64,000 nt of DNA from Diacronema lutheri. Taxonomy: Eukaryota > Haptophyta > Pavlovophyceae > Pavlovales > Pavlovaceae. Positions 31,501 to 43,151 of this stretch are shown here, one piece after another (positions within the stretch are counted from its first letter, which is position 1; each line of letters starts with the position of its first letter). Location of the stretch: assembly GCA_019448385.1 (NCBI GenBank), contig JAGTXO010000048.1, positions 186,001 to 250,000 on the forward strand, given 5' to 3'. A program made the translations under genes and the position numbers. The notes beneath the pieces are model-generated. The model saw only the letters and a list, made by a program, of their open reading frames with translations, had not been told where the DNA came from and searched no databases.

Positions 31501-32057
31501 CTGCGCCGCTGCGCCGCTGCGCCGCTGCGCCGCTGCGCCGCTGCGCCGCTGCGCAGGCGTTGGTGGTGATGGGCGTGTTGATGGCCGTGGTGGAGGTGGT
31601 GGGCTATCTGCACTGGTGGGGCGTGACCATCTCGGGCGTCTCGACCATCTACATCCTCATCTCGGTGGGGCTGACGGTCGACTACTCGGCGCACATCGCG
31701 CACATCTTTGTGCTCGAGACCGGCTCGGCGGACGAGCGCGCGATCAAGGCGCTCTCGCGCATCGGCCCGTCCGTCTTCAACGCGGTCGCGTCGACGCTCG
31801 TTGCGGTGCTCGCGCTCTCGACGTCCGCCTCGTACGTCTTCCGCGTCTTCTTTCAGGCCCTGTGCCTCACGGTCGTGCTCGGCGGCGCGCACGGCCTCGT
31901 GCTGCTGCCCGTTTTGCTCTCGCTCGTCGGCGGCAAGCTCGACGCGCCCGGCGTGCCTGCGCCGATCGGCAAGGTGAAGGTTGCCGAGGCGGACGCGGAG
32001 TCGGCCACCGAGTCGGCCGTCAAGCTGCCGCCGGCGAAGGCCGTCGGCGCGGCGTGA
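28534..32057 (+). CDS. Patched/RND-family membrane protein with sterol-sensing-like domain, four exons
   Basis: Exons 28534..29827, 29926..30119, 30246..31409 and 31557..32057 join to about 1,050 aa. Layout: one TM near residue 55, a large Cys-rich lumenal loop, a TM bundle containing GLGVDDAFVLVGEYNRA (the GVDDAFV motif of Patched proteins, restored only after removing intron 2), a second TM and lumenal loop, and a second TM bundle with ILISVGLTVDYSAHIAH. The family moves or senses sterols and other lipids by RND-type coupling. Introns 2 (126 bp) and 3 (147 bp) have lengths divisible by three and lack stops. The ATG at 28534 was chosen since upstream in-frame codons contain no ATG. Confidence 0.88.
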
Positions 32058-32519
32058 AGTCTGGGGCCGTGATCGTCGTGATCGTCGTGATCGGTCGGCG
32101 CGGCGCGAAGTGAAGTATAGATGGTCAAGCCAAATCCGATCAGGGGCACGATCGCGCCCCGAGTGCAGCGCGGGCCGTTCGGAAGGACGTCCTTGTGAGG
32201 GAGCTCTTCGCGTTTGGCGAGCGGGGGAGCACGACGCGCAGCGTTGCTGCGGCGGCGTGCGGGCGGCGAGCAGCGGTCGGGCTGCTCGCGACGAGGCCGG
32301 AGCAGACGGCGCCGTGGCCGCCGGCGCAGGTGACGCGCGCCGACGAGCCGTAGCGAGCGTCCGTGATCCGCACGGCGGTTGGAGCGGGCCGGCTGGTGCG
32401 GCGCGCTCGGCCACGGGTGGCGGCGTGCACGGTCGTGCCGCGCGCGGCACGCGTCGCCAGCCGCGCGCGACCTGGGCAGAGCCCGCAAAGCGTCGACCGC
32501 TGCGCGGCTCGGCCGTGCG
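32058..32519. other. Spacer between the Patched gene and the Fanzor-encoding gene; candidate guide-RNA locus
   Basis: 462 bp between two convergent 3' ends. It contains three gtgatcgtc repeats (about 32070-32096), a GGGGC/GCCCC hairpin (32140-32157) and the 12-bp palindrome aaggacgtcctt (32184-32195). No convincing ORF. Because Fanzor/TnpB guide RNAs usually overlap the 3' end of the nuclease ORF, the minus-strand transcript here is the natural place to look for one; this is inference. Confidence 0.35.
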
Positions 32520-35500
32520 TCAACGCCGGCCGCGCTTCGGCCCGCGCGCGCTGCCGCCGCCGGCACTGGCGCTGGCAGCTCCGCGGGCGGGGGTGCGGGC
32601 GCGAGAGCCGCCGCCGCCACCGCCGCCGCGCCCGCCGCCGTCGTCGCCACCGCCGTCGCCGCCGCCGCCTCCCCCGCCGTCATCGTCGTCGTCGCCGCCG
32701 CCGCCTCCGTCGCCGTCGCCGTCGCCGTCGCCCTCGCCGCCGCCGCCGTCGCCGCTGCCATCGTCGTCGTCGTCGTCGTCGCCCTCGTCGTCGCCCTCGT
32801 CGTCGCCGTCGCACTCGTCGTCGCAGTCGTCGCCCTCGCCGTGCACCATGCGCTCCTCACGCTCCCACACCTCGCCGCGCGCCCACCAGGCGAGCACGAG
32901 GGCAAAGCGCTCAGGCGTCGACGTGGTGTCGCGCCCGGCCGCGTGCGCCGCCATGTCGTGCACGTCGTAGAAGATGTTGCGCGCGGCGTTGTAGTCGCGG
33001 TGCACGGGCTTCTTGCCGCCGTTGCACGCCGGGCAGATGACGAGCGCGTGCACCGTGCGCGTGCCGCCCTTTGCCACGGGCAGGCGCGGGTTCTGCGCGA
33101 GCTCCGCGCCGCAGCGCTGCAGCCTGCCGCCCTTGGCGAGCCGCGGCATCGAGCAGTGCATCGACGTGTACGGCTCGGGCACGAAGACGGCCGCGACGCC
33201 GCGCCGCCGCAGCTCGCGCAGCAGCCCCACCTGGAAGGCGGGCGGCGCGCCCTTGGGCTGCGCGCCCTTGTGGTCGCGCAGCCACTTGCCCACGCACACG
33301 AGCAGCCGGTCGCGCGTCACGCCGTCGACACAGTGCGCCGCGATGAGCGCCTCGGCGACGCGCGCCGCGTTGGACCGCCCGCCGCTGTCGCGCCGCCAGC
33401 GCTCCTTCCGGCGCGCCGGCGCGTCGTACACGTGCTCGGCGGCGCGCTCGCGCACCCGCGCGCTCTCGCGGTGGAAGGCGATGTATTTGCCCGCGTCGAG
33501 CACCTTGGCGCTGTGCGCCTCGCCAAGCCGCGCCTCGTCCGCCTCCACGCTGAACTCCTCGCCGCGCCCGTCCTTGCGCACGCGCCGCCGCGCCGCGTTG
33601 GTCTTGGCCGTCTCGCGCGCAAAGCCCGCGGCGCGCGCGCGCGCGCGCTGCGTGAACTGCCGCCAGACGGCCGCCCGCCCGACGTGCGCAGAGTAGGTGG
33701 TGATGTTGCCCATGTTCGGGTCGGCCGCGACGACGACCGCCGCCTCGACGTCGATCGCCCGCCGCAGCTCGGAGCCGAGCGCGACGGCGATGCGCCCGTC
33801 CGGCCGGCGCCAGCGGTGCAGGACGCCCGAGCCGCCGGCCGGCGCCTGCGCCTTCGGCACGAGGACGGTCCCGACGGCGTGCACGGCGACGCCATCTGTC
33901 ACCACCGACTTGACGGGCTGCCGGCCCGGGAGCGGCACGCGCGGCAGCGGCGCGAGGCCAACCCACGAGCGCCGCGCGTGCCACGGCAGATCGGCCGGCG
34001 GCCGCTCGCGCCCGGCGTAGTCGAAGACGCGGTTGGAGATGTCGAAGCGCGTCGCAAAGACCGCGTACCTGACGCGCACGTCCGACATCGGCGGGGTGTT
34101 GCCGTTTGTGCCTGTCCACTTGATCGGCTCGCCATCGTGGTCGCGCAGGTCCAGCGCCTTGAGCCGCGCGCGCAGCTCCTTGCGCTCGTCATCCGAAAGC
34201 GTCACCCAGATGGCGCTCGCGGCGAGGCGCACGTTGCGCGGCACCTGCGCGCAGCGCGCGGCGCGCGAGCGCGCGGGCGCGTGACCAACCTGGCCGCGGG
34301 GCGGCGCGCACGGCGGCGGCGCGCGCGCTTGGGCGCTCGGCGGCGGCAGCGGCAGCCACGCCTCGCGCGCACATTGTGCGTGCGCAGCGGCGCCACATTG
34401 TACCGCGGCGGCCGTCCGGTCAGCTGCGTGTGGATGTGCGCGAGCCGGCAGAGCAGCGCCTGCCCCTCGGCCACGTGCTGCAGGGTGCGGATCTGCACGA
34501 GGAAGTAGCGCGTCGTGTGCCGGTCGTAGTTCCACCTTTTCGTGGGCGTGCACTTGTAGTCGATCTTGTGGAGGACCATGTCGGGCAGGTGGCGGTCGAG
34601 CGCGGCGGGGCAGCCGACGCGCGCGCCCTCCACGTCGCCGCGCAGCAGCCGCTCGCACAGCTCGCGCACGCGCGCGTTTCGCTGCATCTCGGGCAGCGCG
34701 ACGAGCGCCTCGTCGCGCTCGACTGCCGCGCGGACGACGTCGCGGAGCAGCCCGTTCACGACGCGCGATGGATGCATCAGGCACGCGGTGGACACCTGCG
34801 TCGCCTCCGCCTCGAGGATCTCCGTGAGGCCCACCGCGCAGACGGGCTGGACGCCCTCGGCCATCTCGCCGACGGCGCGCGCCGTCGCCGCCTTGGTCTG
34901 CGCGGCGGCTTGCTCGGCGGGCTTGCCTCGGGGCGCTGCACCGTACGTGCTCTCGTCCTTGTGCCAGCCGATGGCCGAGAAGATCGCACGGACGGTTCCC
35001 TTGTCCATCGTGGTCGACGTGTGCACGCTGGTCGACGGGCCGCCCGACGCCGCGCCGACGGCCTGCGCGCTCGCCACCGCATCCTCGTCGCGCACCACCT
35101 TGTTGATGACGCGGTACGCCTGTGTCGTGAGCCTGTGCACGGCCGCCGCGATGCGCCGCAGCTCCTTCCGCGCACCGGGCTGCGCCGTCACCGCCTGCGG
35201 CCCCGCGTTGAGCGTCGAGCGCTTGACCACGAAGCCCGGGAGCACGCTGACGCGCGTGCGCGCCGTCGCGCCGCCGGCGGCGCGCGCGCTCGGCGCAGCG
35301 GGCTCGTCCACGCGCGCGCGCTCGACGCCGCGCGCGCGGGGAACGCTCGGCGCGCGCGCGCCCGCGGCGTCGCGCGCGCTCGCGGCGGCACCCGCCGCGG
35401 CGCGCTTGCCCGCGGCGCCCGACTCGCCGTGCGCGCGAAGCGGCGCCGACGCCAATGCCGACGCCGCGCCCGCGCCGCCGCTGCCGCTGCCCGATACGCC

Positions 35501-38500
35501 CGCGCGCCGCTTCTGCTCGTCGCGCGTCTTGCGGAACTGGGCGACGAGGTCGCTGCTCACGTTGGCCTCAGGCTCCCACGTGTCGGCGCTCTCGTCGTAG
35601 CCCCGCCACCTGATCCGGAACTGGAACGTCACCTTCTTGCCCGCCTTGCGGCGCTCGTCGACGACCGCCTCGACCTCGTACGTGCGCGCCTCCTCGTCGA
35701 CGCTCGCGCCCGCCGCGCTCGCGCCCGTGTCCGGCCACCCAGCGACCGTGCCGCCCAGCCTCTCGGCGGCCGCGCGCAGCTGCCGCTCGCGCTGGGCGGC
35801 CGCGGCGCCTCGCGCGACCAGCGCGGGCAGCATGCCCGCGCCGCCCGCGAGGCCGTGCGCGCCGACGCTGGCGGTCATCAGCGCGTCGAGGCACGCGAAC
35901 GTTGCGAGCGCACGCGCGCCATCGTCGCCGCCGCGCGGCTGCGAGCGCACGACGGGCGATGGCCGCGGCTCCCCCTCGGCCGCGAGCAGCGGCCAGATCG
36001 CACTGGCCAGCGCGACGGCATGCGCGCCGACCGCGACGGCCACGTCCGCGTCGAGCGGCGCAAAGTCGTAGCGCACGAGCGCGGCCGGGCGCGAGTCGTC
36101 CGTCGGCCGGTCGGCGACGAGCAGCCCGACCGGGCGCGGCGGCTCGCCGGACGGCGCGGCGACGGGCACGCAGAGGAGCACGACGAGCAGGCGCGGCGTG
36201 CCGCCGAGCAGCGCGCGCGCGGCATCCGCCCCGTCGGCTCCGCCGCGCGCGGCCGCGGCGAGCAGCTCGGCCGCGCGCGTCGGGCCCAGCGCCGTGCGCG
36301 CGTCCTTGCGCGCGCGTGCGCGGGCCGTGTACGCGGCGCAGGCGTCGTCGAGCACCGCCGCGCTGGGCGCGGTGCCAGTCGTCGCCCACGCGCGCAGCGC
36401 GTCGCGCACCCGCGTGACGATCGCCTGGTCGACCGCCGCCTCGCCGGCAGCGTGCGCCGGCGCGCACGCCGGCGGTGCGGCGGCAGGCGCGAGCGCGGGC
36501 GCGCCGTCGGCGCCGTCAACGCCGACGGCGCCGTCGGCGCGCCGCCACGCGAGCTTCGCCTCGATCTGCTGCCGGACGGCGTGGCAGTGCCGGTCGATGC
36601 CGCGCGCGTCGTCGAGCGCGGCCAGCGCGTCCTCAGCGGCGGGACGGCCGCTCGCGTCCGCGACGGCCTGCAGGCAGAGCAGCGCGGCCGCACGCGCGTT
36701 GCACGCGCTCTGCGGCTCGGGCGCGAGCGCGAGCTCGAGCTCGAGCGGCGACGCGCCTCGCGCCGCGGCGATCGCGTCCATCAGCACGTCCAACCGCTGC
36801 ACCAGCGCCCTGTGCGCGTCGCGCGGCGCGCCCGTCGACGGCGCGCGCGAGCGCGTCGCCAGGAGCCCGAGCGCGCGCGCCGGCGCGCCCGCCGGCGTGT
36901 GCAGCACGAGCAGCGCCGCGCCCGCCAAGCTCGCGTTGCGCGTGACGAGCGCGAAGATGCGCGTCGCCTCGTGCGCGCCCACCGACGCCCAGATCGCAGC
37001 GCGATCGGCGTCCGTCTGCGCGTCGCACAGGTCGCGCACGTCGTCCGGCGCGAGCAGCGCGCCGCCGCCGGCGGAGCGCGCGACGATCGCCCGCGCCTCC
37101 GCCACGAAGACGGCCTGCGGCAGGTCGGCGTGGCGCGCGTCGACGATGGCGCGCGTCGCGTGCACGCCGAGCTCCACGCCGCGGTAGAAGGCGCGCGCGT
37201 TGGCCGCGCGCGCGTGCGCCGGCCGTCCGTCCGCGTTGCGCCTCGCGCGCGCCTGCTTGCTCGTGCGCGCGAGGCCGTCGCGTGGCGGTGGCGGCAGCGT
37301 GGCGAGGAAGCGCGCGGCGGGCGGCGGCGCGCGCACGCCGCGCTGCCGCCGTGCGATGGCCGCGAGCCGCCGGCCCGCCGCGCTGCCGCCCGCGCCGACG
37401 TGCTGCCGGCGGCCGAGCGCCGCCGGTGGCGGCGGCGGCGGCGGCGCGGCGGCGGGCGGCGGCGCGACGGCGGGCGGCGGCGCGGCGGCGGGCGGCGGCG
37501 CGGCGGTGGGCGGCGGCGCGGCGGCGGGCGGCAGCGGCGGCGGCGCGGCGGCGACGGCAGCACCAGTCGGCTTGTCCGCCCACGCACCCGAGACGCTGTC
37601 CCAGGCCTTGCCCGGTGGCGCGCGCCCACGCGGCCGCGGGTGGCGGGCTCGAGCGGCGGGGGGCGGGCGGCCGGCGCGCCAGTCGAAGACAGGTGCAACC
37701 GTGGCGGCAGGCGCCGAGTGCAGCGCGTCGGTCACAGAGCGCGTGGTGCGCGCGGCGACCGTGGCGCGCATGGCGGGCGGGCGGTGAGCAGCGCCCGCCG
37801 GCGCGCCGGCGGGCGCGGCAGCCGGCGCGCCGGCGGGCGCGGCCGCCTCGAGCCCGGCGGAGGCGCCGCGCTTGCGCTTGCGCGTGCCGCCGCGCGTGCG
37901 CCTGCGCGCGCGCCCGCCGCGCGCCCGTGCGGCCTGCGCGTCGCCAGCCGCGTCGCCGGCCGCGTCGCCGCGCCGCACGTAGACGATCGCGAACGCCTCC
38001 TCGCCGGTCCCGTCGACGCCGCCGCGCGCGCGGCGTAGGACCGACCGCCACTGCAGCCGCCGCGCGCGGCCGGGCTCGCACGCAAACCAGCGCCCACCGC
38101 GCCTGACGACGGCCACAAAGTCGTCGTCGCGCCGCCCGCGCCGGCGCGTGCGCAGCAGCACGCACTGCACGTCGAGCCAGCCCTCGTGCCAGTCGGCCGT
38201 GCTGGGGGCGACGCGAATCGACTGCGGGAGCTCGACGCCAAAGCCGGCGAGGCGCACGATGTGCGCGACGATGACGCTCGAAATGGCGGGGGCGCTCGAC
38301 GGGTCGTCCGCTGCAGCGAGCACCGCCTCGCCCCAGTGCTCACGCGTGACGCAATCCGCGTCCTCGACGTGCACGTGCGCCACGCTCGCGCCGAGCTGGT
38401 GCAGCAACGCGCAGATGTCGGCGTCGACCGTCCTCTCCTCCTCGGCCGCCTCGGCCGTGCCGCGGGCGGCGGCGTCGCCCGCCGGCTGCCCGAGGTACGC

Positions 38501-41500
38501 GATCGCCCGCTCGACGGCCGCGCCCTCCGCACGCGCTGCGCTGTCGATCGCCGCATTGCCGACGGGCGCGCGCAGCGCCGCGATCGCGTCTTGCAACGCC
38601 GTCGCGTCGCCCGTCGCCGCCGCCGCCGTCACCGCCGCCGCGCTCGCGGTGCCGTGCGCGACGGCGTGCAGCGCGGCGGCGCGCGCGGCGGGGATGCGCC
38701 CGTCCAGCGCGAGCACGAGCGGCGGCCCGGCCGGCGTCTGCTGCCGCCGGTGCCGCCGGCTCGCAGCCGGGTGGTCGGCGCGCGCGCGCTCGAGCCGCGC
38801 GCGCCGCTCGACGACGCGCGCCCAGAAGGCCTGCACCCTCGGCTGCGCGAATGCAAGCCAGCCGGCGCCGCGCGTCACGACGTGCACGACGATCCGGTCC
38901 TCGTGCCTGAGGTACTGCACGTAGAGCGCTTTGCTCACGCCGAGGACGTGCATGCCGAGCTGCAGCTGATCGCGGTGCGGCTGCGGCGGCCCGTCCTCGT
39001 GCGCCGTGGCGCCCGCCTTGGTGAGCGTCTTCACCTCGACGAGGACCTGCTCGTTGTTTTCGGGGAGGATGGCGAGCCCGTCCGGCGAGAAGGCGAACGG
39101 CGCGCTCTTGTCGTGCGGGTCCGCACGCACCATCGGCAGGTTGCACACGACGGTGATGCCGTACGCGGCCGCCAGCTTGCGCAGCGCGACGGCCTCGCCG
39201 AGGATGCCCGCGGTCGTCGCCTTGGTCCGCACCTCGCGCCGCCGCCGGTGCACGTACTCGTCGGTGAGCGTCTCGTGCGCGACGCCGGCGTTGTCGTTCA
39301 CGACGTCGCCAACCTTGCTGCCCGTGACCTCCTCCCATCGCTCGTCGTGCCAGCGCGGGCTGCGCTGCGCGGGCGCGCCCGCGCCGACGGCGTCGAGCAC
39401 GCGGCGCAGCGCTGTGCCGTCGGGCGCAGCAGGCACGCGCGCGCGGTCCTGGGCCTCGCGAGCGTCGAGGACGCAGCCCGTAGTGGAATGTTGGGGTAGG
39501 TCGAGCTTGCTCGCCTCGCCGTAGCGGCTCTCCAGCTGGCGCGGTGCGTCGGCAGGGCCGCCGTCCGTGCGCGCACCCGACGCGCCCGCCAGTGCACGGG
39601 GCGCAGCGTCCGAGGCGCCCGCCGCGCCCGCGCCGCCGCCAATCGCGCCAGCGCACGCGCGCGCCGCGACCTGCGGACGGCCAGCCGCAGGGACCTCGTC
39701 CGCTCGGCCGGCCGCTGCGTCGGCCGTCCGCTTGGCCACCTCGCGCACGTCTCCGAGCGCGAGCGTGGCTGGCGCCGTCCAGCTCCCGTTGCGTTTGTCC
39801 CAAAATTTGAGCAGCCCGCCAAGGAAGGGCGTGCCCGTCGGGCGGTCCTCGGGCACCTCCGCCAGGATCGCGTCGACGCGCAGCGCGGCCGCCACATCGC
39901 AGAACGCGCGCGCGGCGCGCGCCATCCGCTCGGCGCGCGCGCCGCCGTCGTCCGCCGCGCGGCGGATGGCGTGGCTCACGTGCGCGACGCGGAGCGAGAC
40001 GACGGCGTGCGCCGGCGCGTCGGCGCCCGTGCCGAGCGTGTGCCGCCGGATGGCCAGCTGCCCATCGCCCATGCGCGGCGGCAGCGACGCGCACGCCGCG
40101 ACGGTCGTCGTGCCGGCCGCGCTGTCGCACAGCCAGCTCGCCTCGCCGCCGCCCGCAAACTCAAAGGTCGCGAAGCCCTCGCGGCCGAAAAGCGCGACGA
40201 AGTGGTCGAGCACCGCCTTGTTGATCGCGCGCGCCGCCGGCCGCGTCGATGCGCCGCGGGCAGCGCCACCCGCCGCGCCGCGCGCATCGCTGCACGTCGC
40301 AGGGCAGGTGCAGCCGGACGCGCGCACGCCGTCCGACCGCGTCCGCGGCAGCTCGAGCTCGCGCACCTTGGGGCAGAACCAGAGCGGGTTGGACGCCTCG
40401 AGGCACAGCACGACGAGCCGCCCGTCCGTGCCGGCCAGCGCGCGCGCGTCGCGCAGCAGCTCGACGGCGAGCTCGGACGTCGCCGCGTGCACCGCCGGCT
40501 CGCCCGTCGCGCGGTCGGGCGGGAAGAGGCCGCCGCCGACGAGCGGGCTGGGGCAGCGGCCGAGCATTACGAGCAGCGGCGGCGGCGGCGTCTGCGGCGC
40601 CTGCTGCCCGACCGCAGCCGCCGTCAGCCCGGCCAGGTCGGAGCTCGTGCGGAGGGCCTTGAGCGCGACGCGCGAGCCGGTGCCCGCCTGCTCGGAAAAC
40701 GTGGCGAGCATGGCGCACGTGCTCGCCCTCGCGCCGCACTGCCAGCTGACGCGCGCGAGGAGGCCTTCCAGCGTGTCGTTTTCGCGCGGCCGCGTGACCG
40801 CGTCGAGCGCCGCCGGGCCGAGCTGGAGGCTGCCGGGCGTGACGCACAGCACCGCCTCGTGGTAGGCGCGCAGCAGCTCCCTCGGCAGCTGCTCGGCGGG
40901 CGTCGCCGCCTGCTCGCCCACCCACCGTACACCGTGGCCGCCGTCGCCCGCGCCCGCGAGCCGGACCGCCGGCCCGCCCGTGATCGCCGAGGTCGGTGGC
41001 GTGCCGAGCGCGTCGACGAGCGCGCGCACGGGCGCGACACGCCTGCGCGCAGCGTCCGCGCCGACGGCGAGCGCGGCGATCTGAGCGCCCTCCCATGCGC
41101 GCTCCCTCGCGTCGTCCCGCGCGGCCGCCGGCGCGGCGCCCGGCCGCGCGCCGGGCGGCACCGCGCACGCCGCCGCGACGACCTCCGCGCGCGCGCCGGC
41201 GGCGTCGGGCGCGTGCAGCTGCGCGAGCGCGCCAAAGAGCGCGGCGGCCGAGCGGTAGCGGCCGTGCGCCGCGACGAGCGCGTAGAGCACGCGCAGCGCG
41301 GCCACGCCCGCCTGGTCGGGCGCGTCGCCAGCGATGCGCCCGACCTCCCACGTGCGCGTGGGCGGCGGGCTGCCGTCGGCCGGGTCCGGACGCAGCGCCC
41401 ACGCGCGCTCGACGATCGCGTTGAACACGTCGCGCGCGGCGCCCTCGTCAAACTCGGCGGCGCCCGCCGCGTGCGCGCACCACCCGTGCACGCGCGACGT

Positions 41501-43061
41501 GGGCGCATCCACGGCGCGCTGCACGACGAGCACCGCCGGCCGGTCGACGCAGCCGAGGCTCACCGCCGCGTGCTTGCCCTCGAGCAGCGCCGCCGCCGCA
41601 GCCTCGACCAAGGCGTCACCAGGCGCGTCGCCGACGACGACGGCACAGCCGTCGCCGTACTCGGCCTGCATCGCGGCGACGCACGACGCGACAAAGTCGC
41701 CGCCCGCGGCCGCCGCGTGTCGCGCCGCCAGCATCCGGCGCGCGATGGCAAGCCAGACGTACTCGGCCGGCGCGCGCGCGGCGCGCGCGCGAGGCGCGCC
41801 GGCCGCGCCGCGTGCGCCAGCGCGTGCGCCTCCAGCGGCCGCAACGGCCGAGGCGGCTGGAGCGGCGGTGAGCGTGCGCCGCGCGCGCTTCGCCGGCCGC
41901 GCGATGGGCGATGCACCCGCCGTCGCACCGCCCGCAGCAGCCGGTGCGGCCGCCACAGCGCCCGCCGCGACGCCACTCGTCACGACGCCCGTGGCGGGCG
42001 GCGCGGCGTCGGACGCGGCCGCCTCGACGGGCGTCGCGCAACTACCGCCAGCGGTCGCGGACGCGCCCGGCGACGCGTCGGCGAGGAGGTGGCGCAGCAC
42101 GCCGCGCGCGAGCGCGACTCGCACGGCGAGCGTCAGCGCGCGCAGGCGGTCGGAAGGCGAGGCGTCGCGCTCGGCGTCGGCGGACGTGGCGGCAGCAGGC
42201 GGGGCGGCGGGCGGCGCGGCGGCGGACTGGGCGGCCGCCGGCGCAACCTCGTCGGCCTTGGCCAGCCAGACGAGCCCGGCGACTGCGAGCACGACGCTGT
42301 ACGCGCCGACATCGTCACCCGCAACGCGCGCCAGCCGGGCGTGGGCGTCGGCCTCGGACACGGCGACGCGGAAGAGCACGTCGTCGCGGGCAGCTTGCTC
42401 GGCAAACTGACGCAGCTGCTTGGCCATCGTCACGCCGGCGACGCACGCCTCGCCCGCCTCTGCCTCGACCTGCTCGTCCTGGCCGATGGCGGACGCGCCG
42501 GCCTCGGCGCCACCGTCGAGTGTCCGGCGGCGCTCGAGGGCAAAGCCACGCACACAGACGCTCTGGAGGCCGCCGAGCGCGCCCGCCTTCTCGTGCAGCG
42601 CGCACGACAGCTCGACCACCGAGTCCACGCGCGTCGCGGCGGCGCCCCCCCGCTCGCCGCGCGTGGGCGCGCGCACGACGAACACCGTGAATTGCGCGCG
42701 CTTCGCCGCGCGCGCCGACGCGCACGCGTGCTTCAGGAGCCGGCAAAGCGCGGGCCTTTGCGCCGCTGCGCCCCGCGTGCACAGCAGCAGTTGGCCGCGC
42801 TCGTCGCCCAGCTCCTGCTCGATGGCGGCCTCGAGCGCGTCGTCCGTCAAATCGCCGTGCTCCGTCGAGGCGAGCGCGCGCGCAGCCGCGAGCGCCAGCT
42901 CGCCTGCGCCCGCGCGCCGCCGGCGGCGCGCACCGGCGGGCGCGTGCGGCGCCGACGCGTGTGACGACGCCGCCGCGTCCGCGCGCGCACACGCGGCGCG
43001 CAACGCCTCACGCGCCGAGGCGGCCGCGCGCGCCCTGGGCGCGAGCCTCAAGAACGTGCGC

Positions 43062-43151
<90 letters not shown>

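Noticed and set aside
32100-32170. Helitron 3' end (hairpin followed by CTGA-T) on the minus strand
   Set aside because: The hairpin touches the CTGA with no normal spacing, and no HUH Rep motif or matching 5' TC end was found.
34376-38038. 1,220-codon plus-strand ORF opposite the Fanzor gene
   Set aside because: Arg/Ala-rich antisense shadow; the minus strand in the same interval carries the chromodomain and nuclease motifs.
39971-42964. 997-codon plus-strand ORF
   Set aside because: Antisense shadow of the giant gene, without domains and with extreme Arg content.
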